64,000 bases of DNA, taken from Paramoeba atlantica. Its lineage: Eukaryota > Discosea. The position numbers and the translations under genes are program-made. Every line of letters starts with the position of its first letter. Position 1 is the first letter of the stretch. The notes below the pieces were generated by a model. The model saw nothing but the letters and a program-made list of their open reading frames with translations, was not told where the DNA came from and did no database searches. The DNA lies in contig CDRNVI010000069.1 of assembly GCA_977017575.1 (NCBI GenBank), positions 186,001 to 250,000 of the forward strand, given 5' to 3'. Positions 1-8,962 of this stretch are shown here, in pieces.

Positions 1-634
1 CAATAGTTGTATCGCGAAGTGGAAAAATCTCGAACATTTTTGAATAATAAGGTGCCGAATCCCGGTGGCACTAGCAGGAGTAAAGTACGTTTGTAACAGG
101 ACTGAAGCGATTGCGTAACACGTACTTGGCAAGACAAGCGCATGGTAAAAAAGTTTCAACGAAACGGTGAAGAAACACGTGTAAATTTATGCATGAAAGT
201 GATACGTGATGTGTGCATGCATATTCACCCAAAACTCAGCCCTGTTTTAAAACGGTTTTAGACAGTTCTAAAAGTCTTAAAAAATGTTTAAGGTGTATAA
301 GTTTATACACCTTCTTGGCGTTCAGAATTTTGAAATGCACACATTAACATTACTTTTAGTAAATTTTTCAAGGAGTTTTCTTTTCAGAAAAAAATTTAGC
401 ATAAACATTTTTTGATGAATGCAGTCGAAAGCATTCTTTTGATTTATGCGAAGCGTTCTTTTGATTTATGTACACACATACTGTACCCCCGTAGTTAGCA
501 CACACGTCACCCCCCCTAGTTATCTGTGACTTTTTAAAAATAGTAGTTTTAATAATTAAAGTTAAATAGTATAGAGTAAAGCAATTGCAAGAAAAAGAAC
601 TCTTTTTCACGTTTTCTGACCCTTTTGAAAAATC
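1..634. other. AT-rich intergenic DNA with a short palindrome
   Basis: No convincing gene is seen. The stretch is AT-rich. It contains a perfect palindrome at 290-313 (arms AAGGTGTATAA and its complement around a 2-base centre). Around 481-533 are runs of C close to TACTGT, resembling the C-rich ends of the small TIR elements seen elsewhere in the window. The function is unknown. Confidence 0.4.
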
Positions 635-1278
635 ATGGATCACGCAGAAGGAGAGGAAGATCTAAAAGAGTGTCTCAAGCTTGTTGAACCTGTTCCGGTA
701 TCTCACGGAGATTTGTTTGACATCTTTGCAGCTTCGACGAAACGAGTATACGTGAAGCGCAAAGATGTATTTACTAGACCTTGTTTGACGATCAGTGAGG
801 AAGAATTAAATTCCAAAATTGAGGGCATTACGGATCGTGTGGGGCGATCCTTAGACACTTTTCTGCACGGGAAACGAATCCTGTGTGGCGTGTCCGTGAC
901 GCCAAAAAAGAGCGAAAAGCGCTACACCTCATCGATCGTCGTGGTCATCTTATTCTAGATGAACGTCCTCGAGCCGTGTACTTTCTCGTGGAAGCAGCTC
1001 AGGACCTTGAAAAACATCTTTCAGAGAATCCTCTGTACGCCCCAGTTCGAGCAAGTGAGGTTCAAGACTTCGTTCTGAGCTTTTGGCGCACATACACGGG
1101 AAATCGCTCTCTCGCATGCGCACAATGGCGAAAGAGTCGTTCTAGTGGCGTTGCGGAAAGTGAGTGTGCTCAGCAGGACGAAGACGCTCCCCAATCCTCC
1201 CCAGTAGCTCCATCCCGTAAACGTCGTAATATTGTGTTCCCGTGTGGGATGCTAATCCCCAAGTGGGACGTACTATAA
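635..1278 (+). CDS. hypothetical protein spread over two overlapping frames
   Basis: I do not recognise this gene. Frame 635-958 gives an acidic start (MDHAEGEEDLKECLKLVEP) that reads like real protein to about base 880. The frame open at about 883-1278 then continues with protein-like sequence (WRVRDAKKERKALHLIDRRG) and a basic tail (SRKRRN). The switch falls near 865-885, so the gene is either broken by a small indel, needs a frameshift, or carries a sequencing error. It lies on the plus strand, opposite to all recognised host genes, and is followed by retroelement pieces, so it could also be an old mobile-element reading frame. Confidence 0.3.
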
Positions 1279-1486
1279 AACGTAGTCGAGTTTTTTTCTG
1301 TAAAACATGATAAAAAACGTTTACAAATGCCCCATTTATAAATATATTTTCGCAGGATTACGTTGAGATGTACTTTTAATGTGAAGACATTACAACCTAT
1401 CATGTAAGCAAGTAAACATAATGTTGGATAAACACGTACATTTCAAATAATCCTAGCCGTAAATTTCAAAGCAAAATTATCGCACT

Positions 1487-2257
1487 ATGACTGATCTGCC
1501 CTCTCTGCTTTCGCTCTCTCGCCTCGGAAAGTTCGTAGCTGAGTGTAAGGCCGGGGACATAATAGCGGTGGCCTGGTCCTCAGATAAGGTTCCCCGCGGA
1601 GAATTGTGGAAAGGGACAGTGAAAACGGTCGGAGACGAGAAGACTACCATGTCCGTAGATTATGGGAAATTCGGAGATCTCGCTTTCCCCCTACCAACGC
1701 AAGTGTCCACGCTGTTGACAAGCTTCCCGGAGATTCGTACTCCGCTGCGATGGAGAGAGTGGGAGGGCGCGAGACGGGCACATTTGAACCGTTGGAACTG
1801 ACGACCTATGGGATGTTCCTTGATTGCCCCCCCCGAAGCGCGTGATCGAAGTTTTGTGGAGCTAGATTTGCATCTGCGCCGCTATTTTGGTATCGGTGCA
1901 GCGGAACGGAATGCCCCGCGGTTCCATCAAGACGAACATAGAAAAAATGATCTCCTACTGGCTTTCCTCGCGTGGTCGCGAAATTCTATGAAAATGGGGA
2001 TAATGTGGAAATCGGATTCGAATCTCGCTGTTGGGGATAATATACTGGCAGCTCTCATGGCCTACAAGATACGTGCTCAACGAGGAGATTGCAGAGTGTT
2101 TGCGCAGGCCCTGGAGGAAGCGAAACTCACAGGCGGACTACGCGGTCACTTGGTGGCTGCCATGACAAAAGCAATGGCGAAAAAATCGGACCCAAAAAAC
2201 GACAGCTCAGGGCGACCCGCCGGCCCGAGTTACAAACCGCGCGAAAAGAAATTCTGA
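1487..2257 (+). mobile_element. broken gag-like reading frames of a retroelement
   Basis: Two consecutive protein-like frames begin with MTDLPSLLSLSRLGKFV. The first has a small beta-rich, Tudor-like stretch (KAGDIIAVAWSSDKVPRGEL, then WKGTVKTVGDEKTT). The second (1808-2257) is basic at its C-terminus (GRPAGPSYKPREKK), as in nucleic-acid-binding gag-like proteins of retroelements. Reverse-transcriptase pieces follow on the same strand at 2340-2600 and 2740-3341, which suggests one decayed insertion or a mixture of two. The family is not certain and the copy looks broken and old. Confidence 0.4.
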
Positions 2258-2339
2258 CTAGAGGATTTCTCGAGGGGGACTATACAATATACGATACCTC
2301 AGTTTACCCCTCAATAAGGTGGCTACCCGCCACTCGGAC

Positions 2340-2610
2340 TTGTACTCGGTCTTCTCGGGGAGCCGGATGCAACATGCTCCGGGGGGTTAAAACTTCTGGG
2401 GGCGTATATAGGCGCCACGGAAGTAGTTGAAGAGGAATGGGTCCTCTCTAAGGTCCCTAAAGTCACAAATTTCTTGAGTAAACTGAAGGACTTGCCCAGA
2501 CAGTGTGCCTTCCTCTTCTACGCCTATGAGGGAGCCCCCGGTGGAACTACATAGTTCGTACGCATGAACCGGAGGCAGACCGAACGCCTCAAAAGGCGCA
2601 CTCACGAAGA
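2340..2610 (+). mobile_element. LINE fragment, region after the RT palm
   Basis: The plus strand encodes stretches such as KLLGAYIGATEVVEEEWVLS and LSKLKDLPRQCA. These match closely the region after the YLDD motif in the complete LINE reverse transcriptase on the minus strand at 34609-36927 (KLLGAYIGASESVEEEWVLS, LGKLKDLPRQCA). It is a short isolated remnant of the same RLE-type LINE family, in inverted orientation relative to the long copy. Confidence 0.7.
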
Positions 2611-2739
2611 AATGGCGGGGGCCAGGGAGATGAAAAAAAAAGCGCTAACACGCGAGCATTTCCCCACGCTTACTCCTTACGTCGAATGGTGCTACACATC
2701 GGAAAGTAAGCTTACCTTTTGGAACACGCGTCATTAAAT

Positions 2740-3341
2740 CTCGTGAGGGTGTCCAGCAAGGATCTCGTGAGGGTGTCCACCCATTGGGCCCTCTTCTTTT
2801 CTCGTTGGTCATGAGGGAAGTCGCCTCAGTAATTCACGCAGCAGCCGCCAAATTAGACCTAAACCTCTGGTACCTGGATGATGGCATTTTGGCTGGCACT
2901 TCCTGTGATGTGCGACACGCGTTCGACGTTATCGAAAAGAAGGGTCCACAATGGGGCCTACACCTCAACGCTGCCAAATGTGAGATTATTACCCACCCAG
3001 CATCTTCTCATCGTTCTTCTGTTTTTCCCGATCTCCCTGGCCCTAACAAAAACCTCGAAGGCAATTTTTACTTTCTCGGAATCCCCGTTGGATCGCCAGA
3101 GTTTTGCCGTGAATATCTCGTCAACAAAGCGGTCGAAATGGCAGAAGATTCTCTGGACGCTATAACGCACCTCAAAGACCCCCAGGTTGCCTTATCCCTC
3201 ATTCGTCACTGCATTGGCTTCTGCCAGATGTTTACTCCCTACGAACAACCCCAACATCTGAACTTCGGGATCTCTGTCGGCGCGGTAGACATAGCTGTAA
3301 AATTATTAATATTTTTTTTGTTGAATAATAATTATTATTAA
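2740..3341 (+). mobile_element. reverse transcriptase fragment, second lineage
   Basis: The reading frame contains GVHPLGPLLFSLVMREV followed by LNLWYLDDGILAGTS, the B/C region of a PF00078-type reverse transcriptase with a YLDD catalytic box, then FYFLGIPVGSPEFC. Just upstream a segment of about 24 bases (around 2743-2790) is duplicated next to the GVQQG-type turn. The sequence is unlike the RT of the LINE at 34.6-36.9 kb, so the window holds two RT lineages. The detached nuclease piece at 40020-40500 may belong to the same lineage. The copy is truncated and broken. Confidence 0.65.
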
Positions 3342-3436
3342 GAATTATTAATAGGGTCTTAGTAGGCAGATAGGGCATAAAAATACGATCGTCAGAATAG
3401 TTTACTCCCTCACATCCTTCTTTCTAATTCCGCTTC

Positions 3437-3709
3437 ATGCCAAGGAAGAATCCTGAAGGGGATCAACTCAGAAAACTTCGGTTCTTGAGAGACCCCAGAA
3501 ATGACGTTTTCTGGCTATGTATAAAGTGCAAGAATGAAGGCCAACTTTTTGGACACAAGCGCATAAAAATATCTGCGGAGAACTCCCACTCGGTCCTCAT
3601 TGAACACGTGAAGTCTGCCCACAGTAACTCGAGAGAAATTATCACCACCGATGCGCATCTGCAAGAGATTGAGACATTCCGGGTAAACGTGGCGCAAACA
3701 CATGTATGA
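3437..3709 (+). CDS. small BED-like zinc-finger reading frame
   Basis: This 90-residue frame has a C-x2-C ... H-x4-H pattern (FWLCIKCKNEG, then VLIEHVKSAHS) preceded by RDPRNDVFW. The spacing and aromatic residue resemble BED-type zinc fingers found at the N-terminus of many DNA transposases, especially hAT elements. No transposase core follows. It is probably a transposase remnant or a small DNA-binding protein; I cannot tell which. Confidence 0.35.
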   Translation: MPRKNPEGDQLRKLRFLRDPRNDVFWLCIKCKNEGQLFGHKRIKISAENSHSVLIEHVKSAHSNSREIITTDAHLQEIETFRVNVAQTHV

Positions 3710-3790
3710 CTTAATGCTGGCTACAGTTTGAGTACAGGTGTCCCAATATTTTTTAATAAAAGCAGTCGAAATGTATCCTAAAAAAATAGA

Positions 3791-3863
3791 TACTGGCCCC
3801 CCCCGTTTAAGCGCACCTCGTTTTCCGTGAAAAGTGCGCTTAAACGGGGGGTTTAAATCAGTA
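3791..3863. repeat. C/G-ended hairpin micro-element
   Basis: Perfect 18-bp arms (3799-3816 CCCCCCGTTTAAGCGCAC and its complement at 3834-3851) surround a 17-base loop. The outer ends are TACTG on the left and CAGTA on the right. The same plan, a poly-C/poly-G hairpin flanked by TACTG/CAGTA, recurs at 42474-42540 and in related copies, pointing to a family of very small TA-flanked elements. Confidence 0.55.
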
Positions 3864-4811
3864 CATAAAAAATACTTTTTGCTTGAAGGGACCTAAGGGG
3901 GTTAACATATCACTTTCTCGTTCAAAATTCTGAGAGCTGCACGTTCCCTTCATTTTTAGATGATTTAAAAAAAGAATACAAAAAATTATTTTTTGCATCT
4001 TCATACCATACAATTTTGAGCAAACAAACACTCCGCGGCCAGGGGGCACAAGTGGATCAATATTAATAAAGAGCGGCAAAGCTATTTTCTAGGATGACGA
4101 GATCTCTCGTTTGCAACGAAAATCAGAAACAACAGATAAAAATAATTGAATTTCTCATGGGAGGAGAGGATTTGATTGCTTGAAATGTGAGAAATTGGTC
4201 TCTTGAAAAATGTGAAGAAAGTGATACTCCGTCTATTGGATGCAGGCATTTGAGAGTTTTGTTTCCATGCTTTAACGCGCAAGGTCCTTGTGCTAGGATC
4301 TGCGAAATGCAACAAAAATGAGCTCAAACGGACACTTGGCTGAAAAGTTAGACGGGGGTGACTTTTCGCTGTGGGGGGTTATAAATTAGAACAAAAAAGA
4401 AAATTTATAGTTATATTTATAGAAATTATTAACAGGGTTCGAATTAACGAGAATGGTTACGCAAAAAGTCCTGATTAATGATTCTGCCTGATGGAAAAAC
4501 GCTATAATTCTGCGATAAGCTACCTCGGAACGTGAGATCCAAGGCCCTTGTCGGAAGTGAGGGTCAAATATTTCTGCGGTGTTCTCCCCTCTATCCTAGC
4601 TTTTCCTGTTTTTTTCTTCAAAAACATAATTTTTTTTCTGAAAAATTAGGAATGGCATTTATAGAAATTAATGAGGAGTATTAAAAGTGAGAAGAGGGCT
4701 CGTTTTACAAGGTTACCAGTGAACATCCCAGCCTCCCTCGGAAAATTTATAGAAAATTCATGTGGAAAATCGTTTAATAGTTTTTTAATGGCAAACAGGT
4801 GGGGTAGTATG
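3864..4811. other. intergenic DNA with dispersed repeats
   Basis: No gene is supported here. The segment 3880-3990 is similar to 48363-48470 (shared words include TCGTTCA and a CACGTTCCC box before a T-rich tract). The segment 4320-4385 resembles 42400-42475 (shared GGGGGTGACTTTTCGCTGTG). The segment 4385-4460 resembles the AT-rich sequence at 23941-24000. The stretch is therefore assembled from remnants of at least three dispersed repeat families. Confidence 0.45.
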
Positions 4812-5396
4812 CTAAAAGTCCAATCGAATCGTTTCCCCCAATATTTGACTTAGTTCATCATTTAGTCTTTTCAAAAGGCTGTGCCCGTTGCGGCTGCAAG
4901 CAGTACAAATTTTTTCATTGTTTTCTTGTTCTATATTGTAGTGAAAAGGACCGCTAAGAGGAGAAGACAACCAAAGCTGTCGATTTGGAGCCTGCTTGTT
5001 TAGCACGTATTTCCCTCTTGAGGTGTCAATGGAAAGGACTCCGCCCTCAAGGTTAACTTCCGTAATTTCATCAGGATAACGTTCCGACAACTCTTCTAAC
5101 TGCTCAGAAATCGCTTCAAGCACTTTCTCCACAGCTGCGTTGTACGCAACATCTGTGTATGCTGACATCCCGACGTCTCCGGTGGATGATGCAGAATTTA
5201 AAAATGGCGTTCTCGAGTAGTATCGCGCGAGTAAAAAAAATTGTGGTCCCACTACTCTCGCTAACGGACTAAATGGATGCAAATTAAATTTGTAAGGTGT
5301 CGATGAAGTGTAAGGTGTCGAAGTTGAAAATACTGTGCATTGACTCCAGCAAATATTTTTACGCGTTACATTCCGATACCTACTCAGGCGATGCAT
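4812..5396 (-). CDS. FXN: frataxin
   Basis: The protein (194 residues from this start) is a mitochondrial frataxin, an iron-binding regulator of iron-sulfur cluster assembly on the ISCU/NFS1 scaffold. The first 80 or so residues form a basic, Ser/Arg-rich targeting sequence starting MHRLSRYRNVTRKN. The mature domain begins near MSAYTDVAYNAAVEKVLEAI, an acidic first helix, and contains the family signature YVLNKQAPNRQLWLSSPLSG. The frame is open further upstream to 5435 but without an ATG, so 5396 is the first usable start. It is the last recognised gene of the minus-strand cluster and lies downstream of AlaRS. Confidence 0.92.
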   Translation of the reverse strand: MHRLSRYRNVTRKNICWSQCTVFSTSTPYTSSTPYKFNLHPFSPLARVVGPQFFLLARYYSRTPFLNSASSTGDVGMSAYTDVAYNAAVEKVLEAISEQLEELSERYPDEITEVNLEGGVLSIDTSRGKYVLNKQAPNRQLWLSSPLSGPFHYNIEQENNEKICTACSRNGHSLLKRLNDELSQILGETIRLDF

Positions 5397-5672
5397 ATAA
5401 AATACAGTAGTATATATCTGCAAGTGTAAATACAACTATTCTAATTTTTGCTAGGTAACCTACGGTTTATGTCAGCGAACTTAAAAGAGGGGCTGTGAGA
5501 GAGTCAAAACAACCATAAGATCGCACCGTCCTATTTGATAAATTATTTAGACTAATACGATGTATTTAGTTTAGGCCATTACAATGAAGAATTCATACAG
5601 AACACAATTTCCCGTAAGTTCACTCTACAGTTGTAGACGCAAAACGCTGTGTAAAAGTGAAATTGTATGTGC

Positions 5673-8663
5673 TCATTTGCAGCTCCTAAAAAACTTGCCC
5701 GCATATTCCGTCGCCTTTTCTCTGACACTTTGTGCATCACCCTGGAATCCTCCCTGGGCGCAGCTCTCCTTACCCCCGCCTTTCCCAACGGAAGCCTTTA
5801 CCCAAGCGACAGCCGAAGCCTCTGATGATGTCACCTCGCCACCTGAACTTTGCCCTGTAGAATACCCCGGACGTACTTGAGTCACCACAAGGCCGCATTT
5901 TTTGCTGAAATCATACCCCACAGCGAATACGCCACACAAACGAGAATTCGAGGAGAGAAGTACGCTGGTGGCACGTTGCACCAAATCTCTTGAGGGAGGG
6001 AGCTCCGTGCAAGGCCCCAAAATTGTCCATTGGGTGTCTGACGAAAGCGATGTTGCATGTCGCTGTGCCAGTTCCTCTACTATCACGAGTCGCGCAGCCT
6101 CATGCTTACGTTTCAATCCGTTCGCGAGGTTAATTTGCGCATCCATACCTTCACGTAGTTTGTGCTTCACCAGTAACGGAGAAGTAGAGGCATTCACCGT
6201 GTCTCTTAGTTTGCTCAACGCCTTGACGGTGTCGTCCAGCTCCCCTGTAGAAATCCTTGTAATGTCATCGGCAAGACATTGGAGATGGGCGCTCCTCTCC
6301 CGTAGTTCGTCCTCGAACCGGACGCCAAGTGCAATGGACTCCACCGCCTGATCGCCACTGACGGCGACGATCCGGCGGATTCCTCGCATCAACGCGTCCT
6401 CGGAGAGAAGTACGAAGCTCCCTACCTCGCTGAGCGAGCGGAGATGGGTGCCGCCGCAGAGCTCAATGCTATACGGAAGAAGATAATCTGCGTCGCTGAC
6501 GTGCTCCAGAACCTCCTCCACGGGGATTCCAATGGTTACTACCTTCACGATATCGCCGTATTTCTCGTCAAAAGCACTTCGGAGGGAGGGTATACCCTGG
6601 GCCACGGCCAGGGGGAGTTCTCTGGTATGTACCCTTAGGTCTTGCGCCACGGACGAACACAGCCGGTTCTCCACTTCGCGCAGCTCCTCGAGCTCGAGTT
6701 TCCTGCCCCAGGAGAAGTCAAAGCGGAGAGCGTCTTCGCCGACGTAGCTCCCACGCTGGTGCACTTCCCCAGACTCCGGATGTTGCAGCTGGAGCACTGC
6801 GCGTAGCGCGTGGTTAAGTTGGTGCGTCATTGTGTGGTTGGCTGCGACCCGGTGTCGACGAACTAAATCCACCTCCGTTGTGATGGTCTCCCCCACAGTA
6901 AGCGAACCGCTGTCAGAGGACGAGAAACCCCCGACGTGACATACATATCCACCCTGGTTGGACACTTTGGTTACGACAAACCCAGGCGTGAGGGTTCCGG
7001 TGTCGTAGATCTGCCCCCCTGCCTCGGCGTAGAAATTGGTGCGGTCCAGTAACACGGCAAACTCTTCTGTGGAGCCCGTGATGTGCTGGACGAGTGTTCG
7101 GGACGATGTGGAGACAATCGCAACGACAGTCGCCTCCAGGCTTCGCCCCCAGTCATACTTTGCCTCGTCCTTCGTTGCCGGAACGCCTTCTCGCCGGAGG
7201 GTATCCAGTGTGGTGGGGTCCAGCACCGCGAATCCCGCCTTTGCTTTCTCCCCGGCTTCTTTTTTGTGCCGTTCCATAGCGTGATAAAACCCGCTCTCAT
7301 CGAGCGACAGTCCCCGGGCATCGGCCATAAGTTTGGTGAGGTCCATAGGAAACCCGTACCGGTCATGCAGAATAAACGCCTCCACCCCCGGGACTACCCC
7401 CGTGTCGACACATCGCTGTGCGAGAGCATCAAAATGCCTCATCCCGGTTGTGTAGGTTCGCGCAAACGCGGTCTCCTCCTCCCTCAACACTGCGGCAACT
7501 TTGGCCAACGTTTTTCCACAGTTCAGCTCGGGGAACGCCGGCCCCAGGGTTTTCTGCACCCCTGCGACGAGCTCGGAGAGAAACCCCTCCCGGGCCCCGA
7601 GGAACTCATGCCCGAATCGTATGGCACGGCGCACAATACGACGCAGGACGAACCCGCGACCGCAGTTATCTGGCAGAGCCCCATCGGTGATCGCGCAGGT
7701 GAGCGTACGGATGTGATCCGCGACGACGCGATAGGCCATCGCGTGTTCCGCTTTCTCTGTGTTGGATAGATTGATATTCTCGGCGTCCTCGGTGGTACAC
7801 AGGACTTTGTAGGGGTGGGGGTAAGCCGTGACATGTTGGATATGCTCAAACAGCGGCGTCCAGAGATCGGTGTCGTAGTTACTGGGGACATGCTGCAGCA
7901 CCGAGAGCAGACGCTCCAGGCCCATGCCGGTGTCGACGTGGGTGGTGGGGAGTGGGGTGATGGCACCTCCCGGGAGGCGTTCGTACTGCATAAAGACCAG
8001 ATTCCAGAGCTCAATAACGTTCGGGTCGTCTTGGTTGACCAGATCTGAGGCGTCACGATCGCCGAGACGGTCATAGTGGATTTCTGTACAGGGACCACAG
8101 GGTCCGGTCTCACCCATCTCCCAAAAGTTATCTTTAAGGTTTCCAGGGAGGATACGTTCCGGAGGGAAATACATTTCCCAGGCCTCTTTTGTTTCCACAT
8201 CGCATGGCAGCCCCTCGGACTGGCATCCCTCAAAGTACGTCACGTAGAGTCGATCAGGGGGAATATCATAGACTTGGGTGAGCAGGAGCCAGGCTCGGTG
8301 GATAGCCTCGCGCTTGAAATACGTGGAGTCCCCGAAGGACCAGTTTCCGAGCATCTCGAAAAAGGTATGGTGATAAGTGTCACGGCCGACGTCCTCCAAG
8401 TCATTGTGTTTGCCACCCGCTCGGATGCATTTCTGGCTGTTCGTCGCGCGTCGGAGTTTTCCAAACTCCGTGTTCGGGTCGGCGGCTCCCAGGAAGATAC
8501 TTTTAAATTGATTCATACCAGCGTTAGTGAAGAGAAGTGTCTTGTCGCTCTCTGGTACTACTCTAGAGGAGGGCACAAAGCGATGATCACACTGGTTAAC
8601 GAAATAATCAATGAACGCGCGGCGTGTTTTCTCCGCGGGCCATTTAAGTTTTGATTCACTCAT
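5673..8663 (-). CDS. AlaRS: alanyl-tRNA synthetase
   Basis: This class II synthetase of 996 residues charges tRNA-Ala with alanine. From the N-terminus it has the catalytic core (RRAFIDYFVNQCDHRFVPSS, TNAGMNQFKSIF, MGETGPCGPCTEIHYD), the tRNA-recognition region, the editing domain with HTMTH and LCGGTH zinc/catalytic motifs, and a C-Ala domain ending GKGGGKESCAQGG. All expected parts are present, so it is probably active and proofreading. The first ATG in frame is at 8663 (MSESKLKW), preceded by AG at 8672-8673 and a long pyrimidine tract on the coding strand. The frame stays open for 26 codons further upstream without an ATG and reads like a targeting peptide. One gene may have to serve both cytosol and mitochondrion. 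Confidence 0.97.
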   Translation of the reverse strand: MSESKLKWPAEKTRRAFIDYFVNQCDHRFVPSSRVVPESDKTLLFTNAGMNQFKSIFLGAADPNTEFGKLRRATNSQKCIRAGGKHNDLEDVGRDTYHHTFFEMLGNWSFGDSTYFKREAIHRAWLLLTQVYDIPPDRLYVTYFEGCQSEGLPCDVETKEAWEMYFPPERILPGNLKDNFWEMGETGPCGPCTEIHYDRLGDRDASDLVNQDDPNVIELWNLVFMQYERLPGGAITPLPTTHVDTGMGLERLLSVLQHVPSNYDTDLWTPLFEHIQHVTAYPHPYKVLCTTEDAENINLSNTEKAEHAMAYRVVADHIRTLTCAITDGALPDNCGRGFVLRRIVRRAIRFGHEFLGAREGFLSELVAGVQKTLGPAFPELNCGKTLAKVAAVLREEETAFARTYTTGMRHFDALAQRCVDTGVVPGVEAFILHDRYGFPMDLTKLMADARGLSLDESGFYHAMERHKKEAGEKAKAGFAVLDPTTLDTLRREGVPATKDEAKYDWGRSLEATVVAIVSTSSRTLVQHITGSTEEFAVLLDRTNFYAEAGGQIYDTGTLTPGFVVTKVSNQGGYVCHVGGFSSSDSGSLTVGETITTEVDLVRRHRVAANHTMTHQLNHALRAVLQLQHPESGEVHQRGSYVGEDALRFDFSWGRKLELEELREVENRLCSSVAQDLRVHTRELPLAVAQGIPSLRSAFDEKYGDIVKVVTIGIPVEEVLEHVSDADYLLPYSIELCGGTHLRSLSEVGSFVLLSEDALMRGIRRIVAVSGDQAVESIALGVRFEDELRERSAHLQCLADDITRISTGELDDTVKALSKLRDTVNASTSPLLVKHKLREGMDAQINLANGLKRKHEAARLVIVEELAQRHATSLSSDTQWTILGPCTELPPSRDLVQRATSVLLSSNSRLCGVFAVGYDFSKKCGLVVTQVRPGYSTGQSSGGEVTSSEASAVAWVKASVGKGGGKESCAQGGFQGDAQSVREKATEYAGKFFRSCK

Positions 8664-8962
8664 GTGGGTAACTACCGAAGCGCGGGTAAACGTTCGGTAC
8701 AACGAATTTAGGTTAGATGACGAAAAACAAAGAAAAGTCAAAGAAAAAAGTTGAAGTGTAAACCGAAGTTGCTTTCATACTGTGTGTAAGAACTATCAAT
8801 TGTGGCTTCATTTTGCCATGGACTCCATATTAAATATGGATAAATATTATTTGTACCAAATACTATTTACTACGAAATACGCCTAAAAAATTGTGCTGGA
8901 TTCAAAAAACCTGTAATTCAAGAAAGTCTGACTTTTTGAATTACAGTAAAACTTTCAAAGTC
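8664..8962. other. intergenic region with pyrimidine tract upstream of AlaRS
   Basis: No gene is seen. On the coding (minus) strand, about 8720-8750 is a T/C-rich tract, followed by an AG at 8672-8673, eight bases before the AlaRS ATG. This fits a trans-splice acceptor. The rest is AT-rich. Confidence 0.4.
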
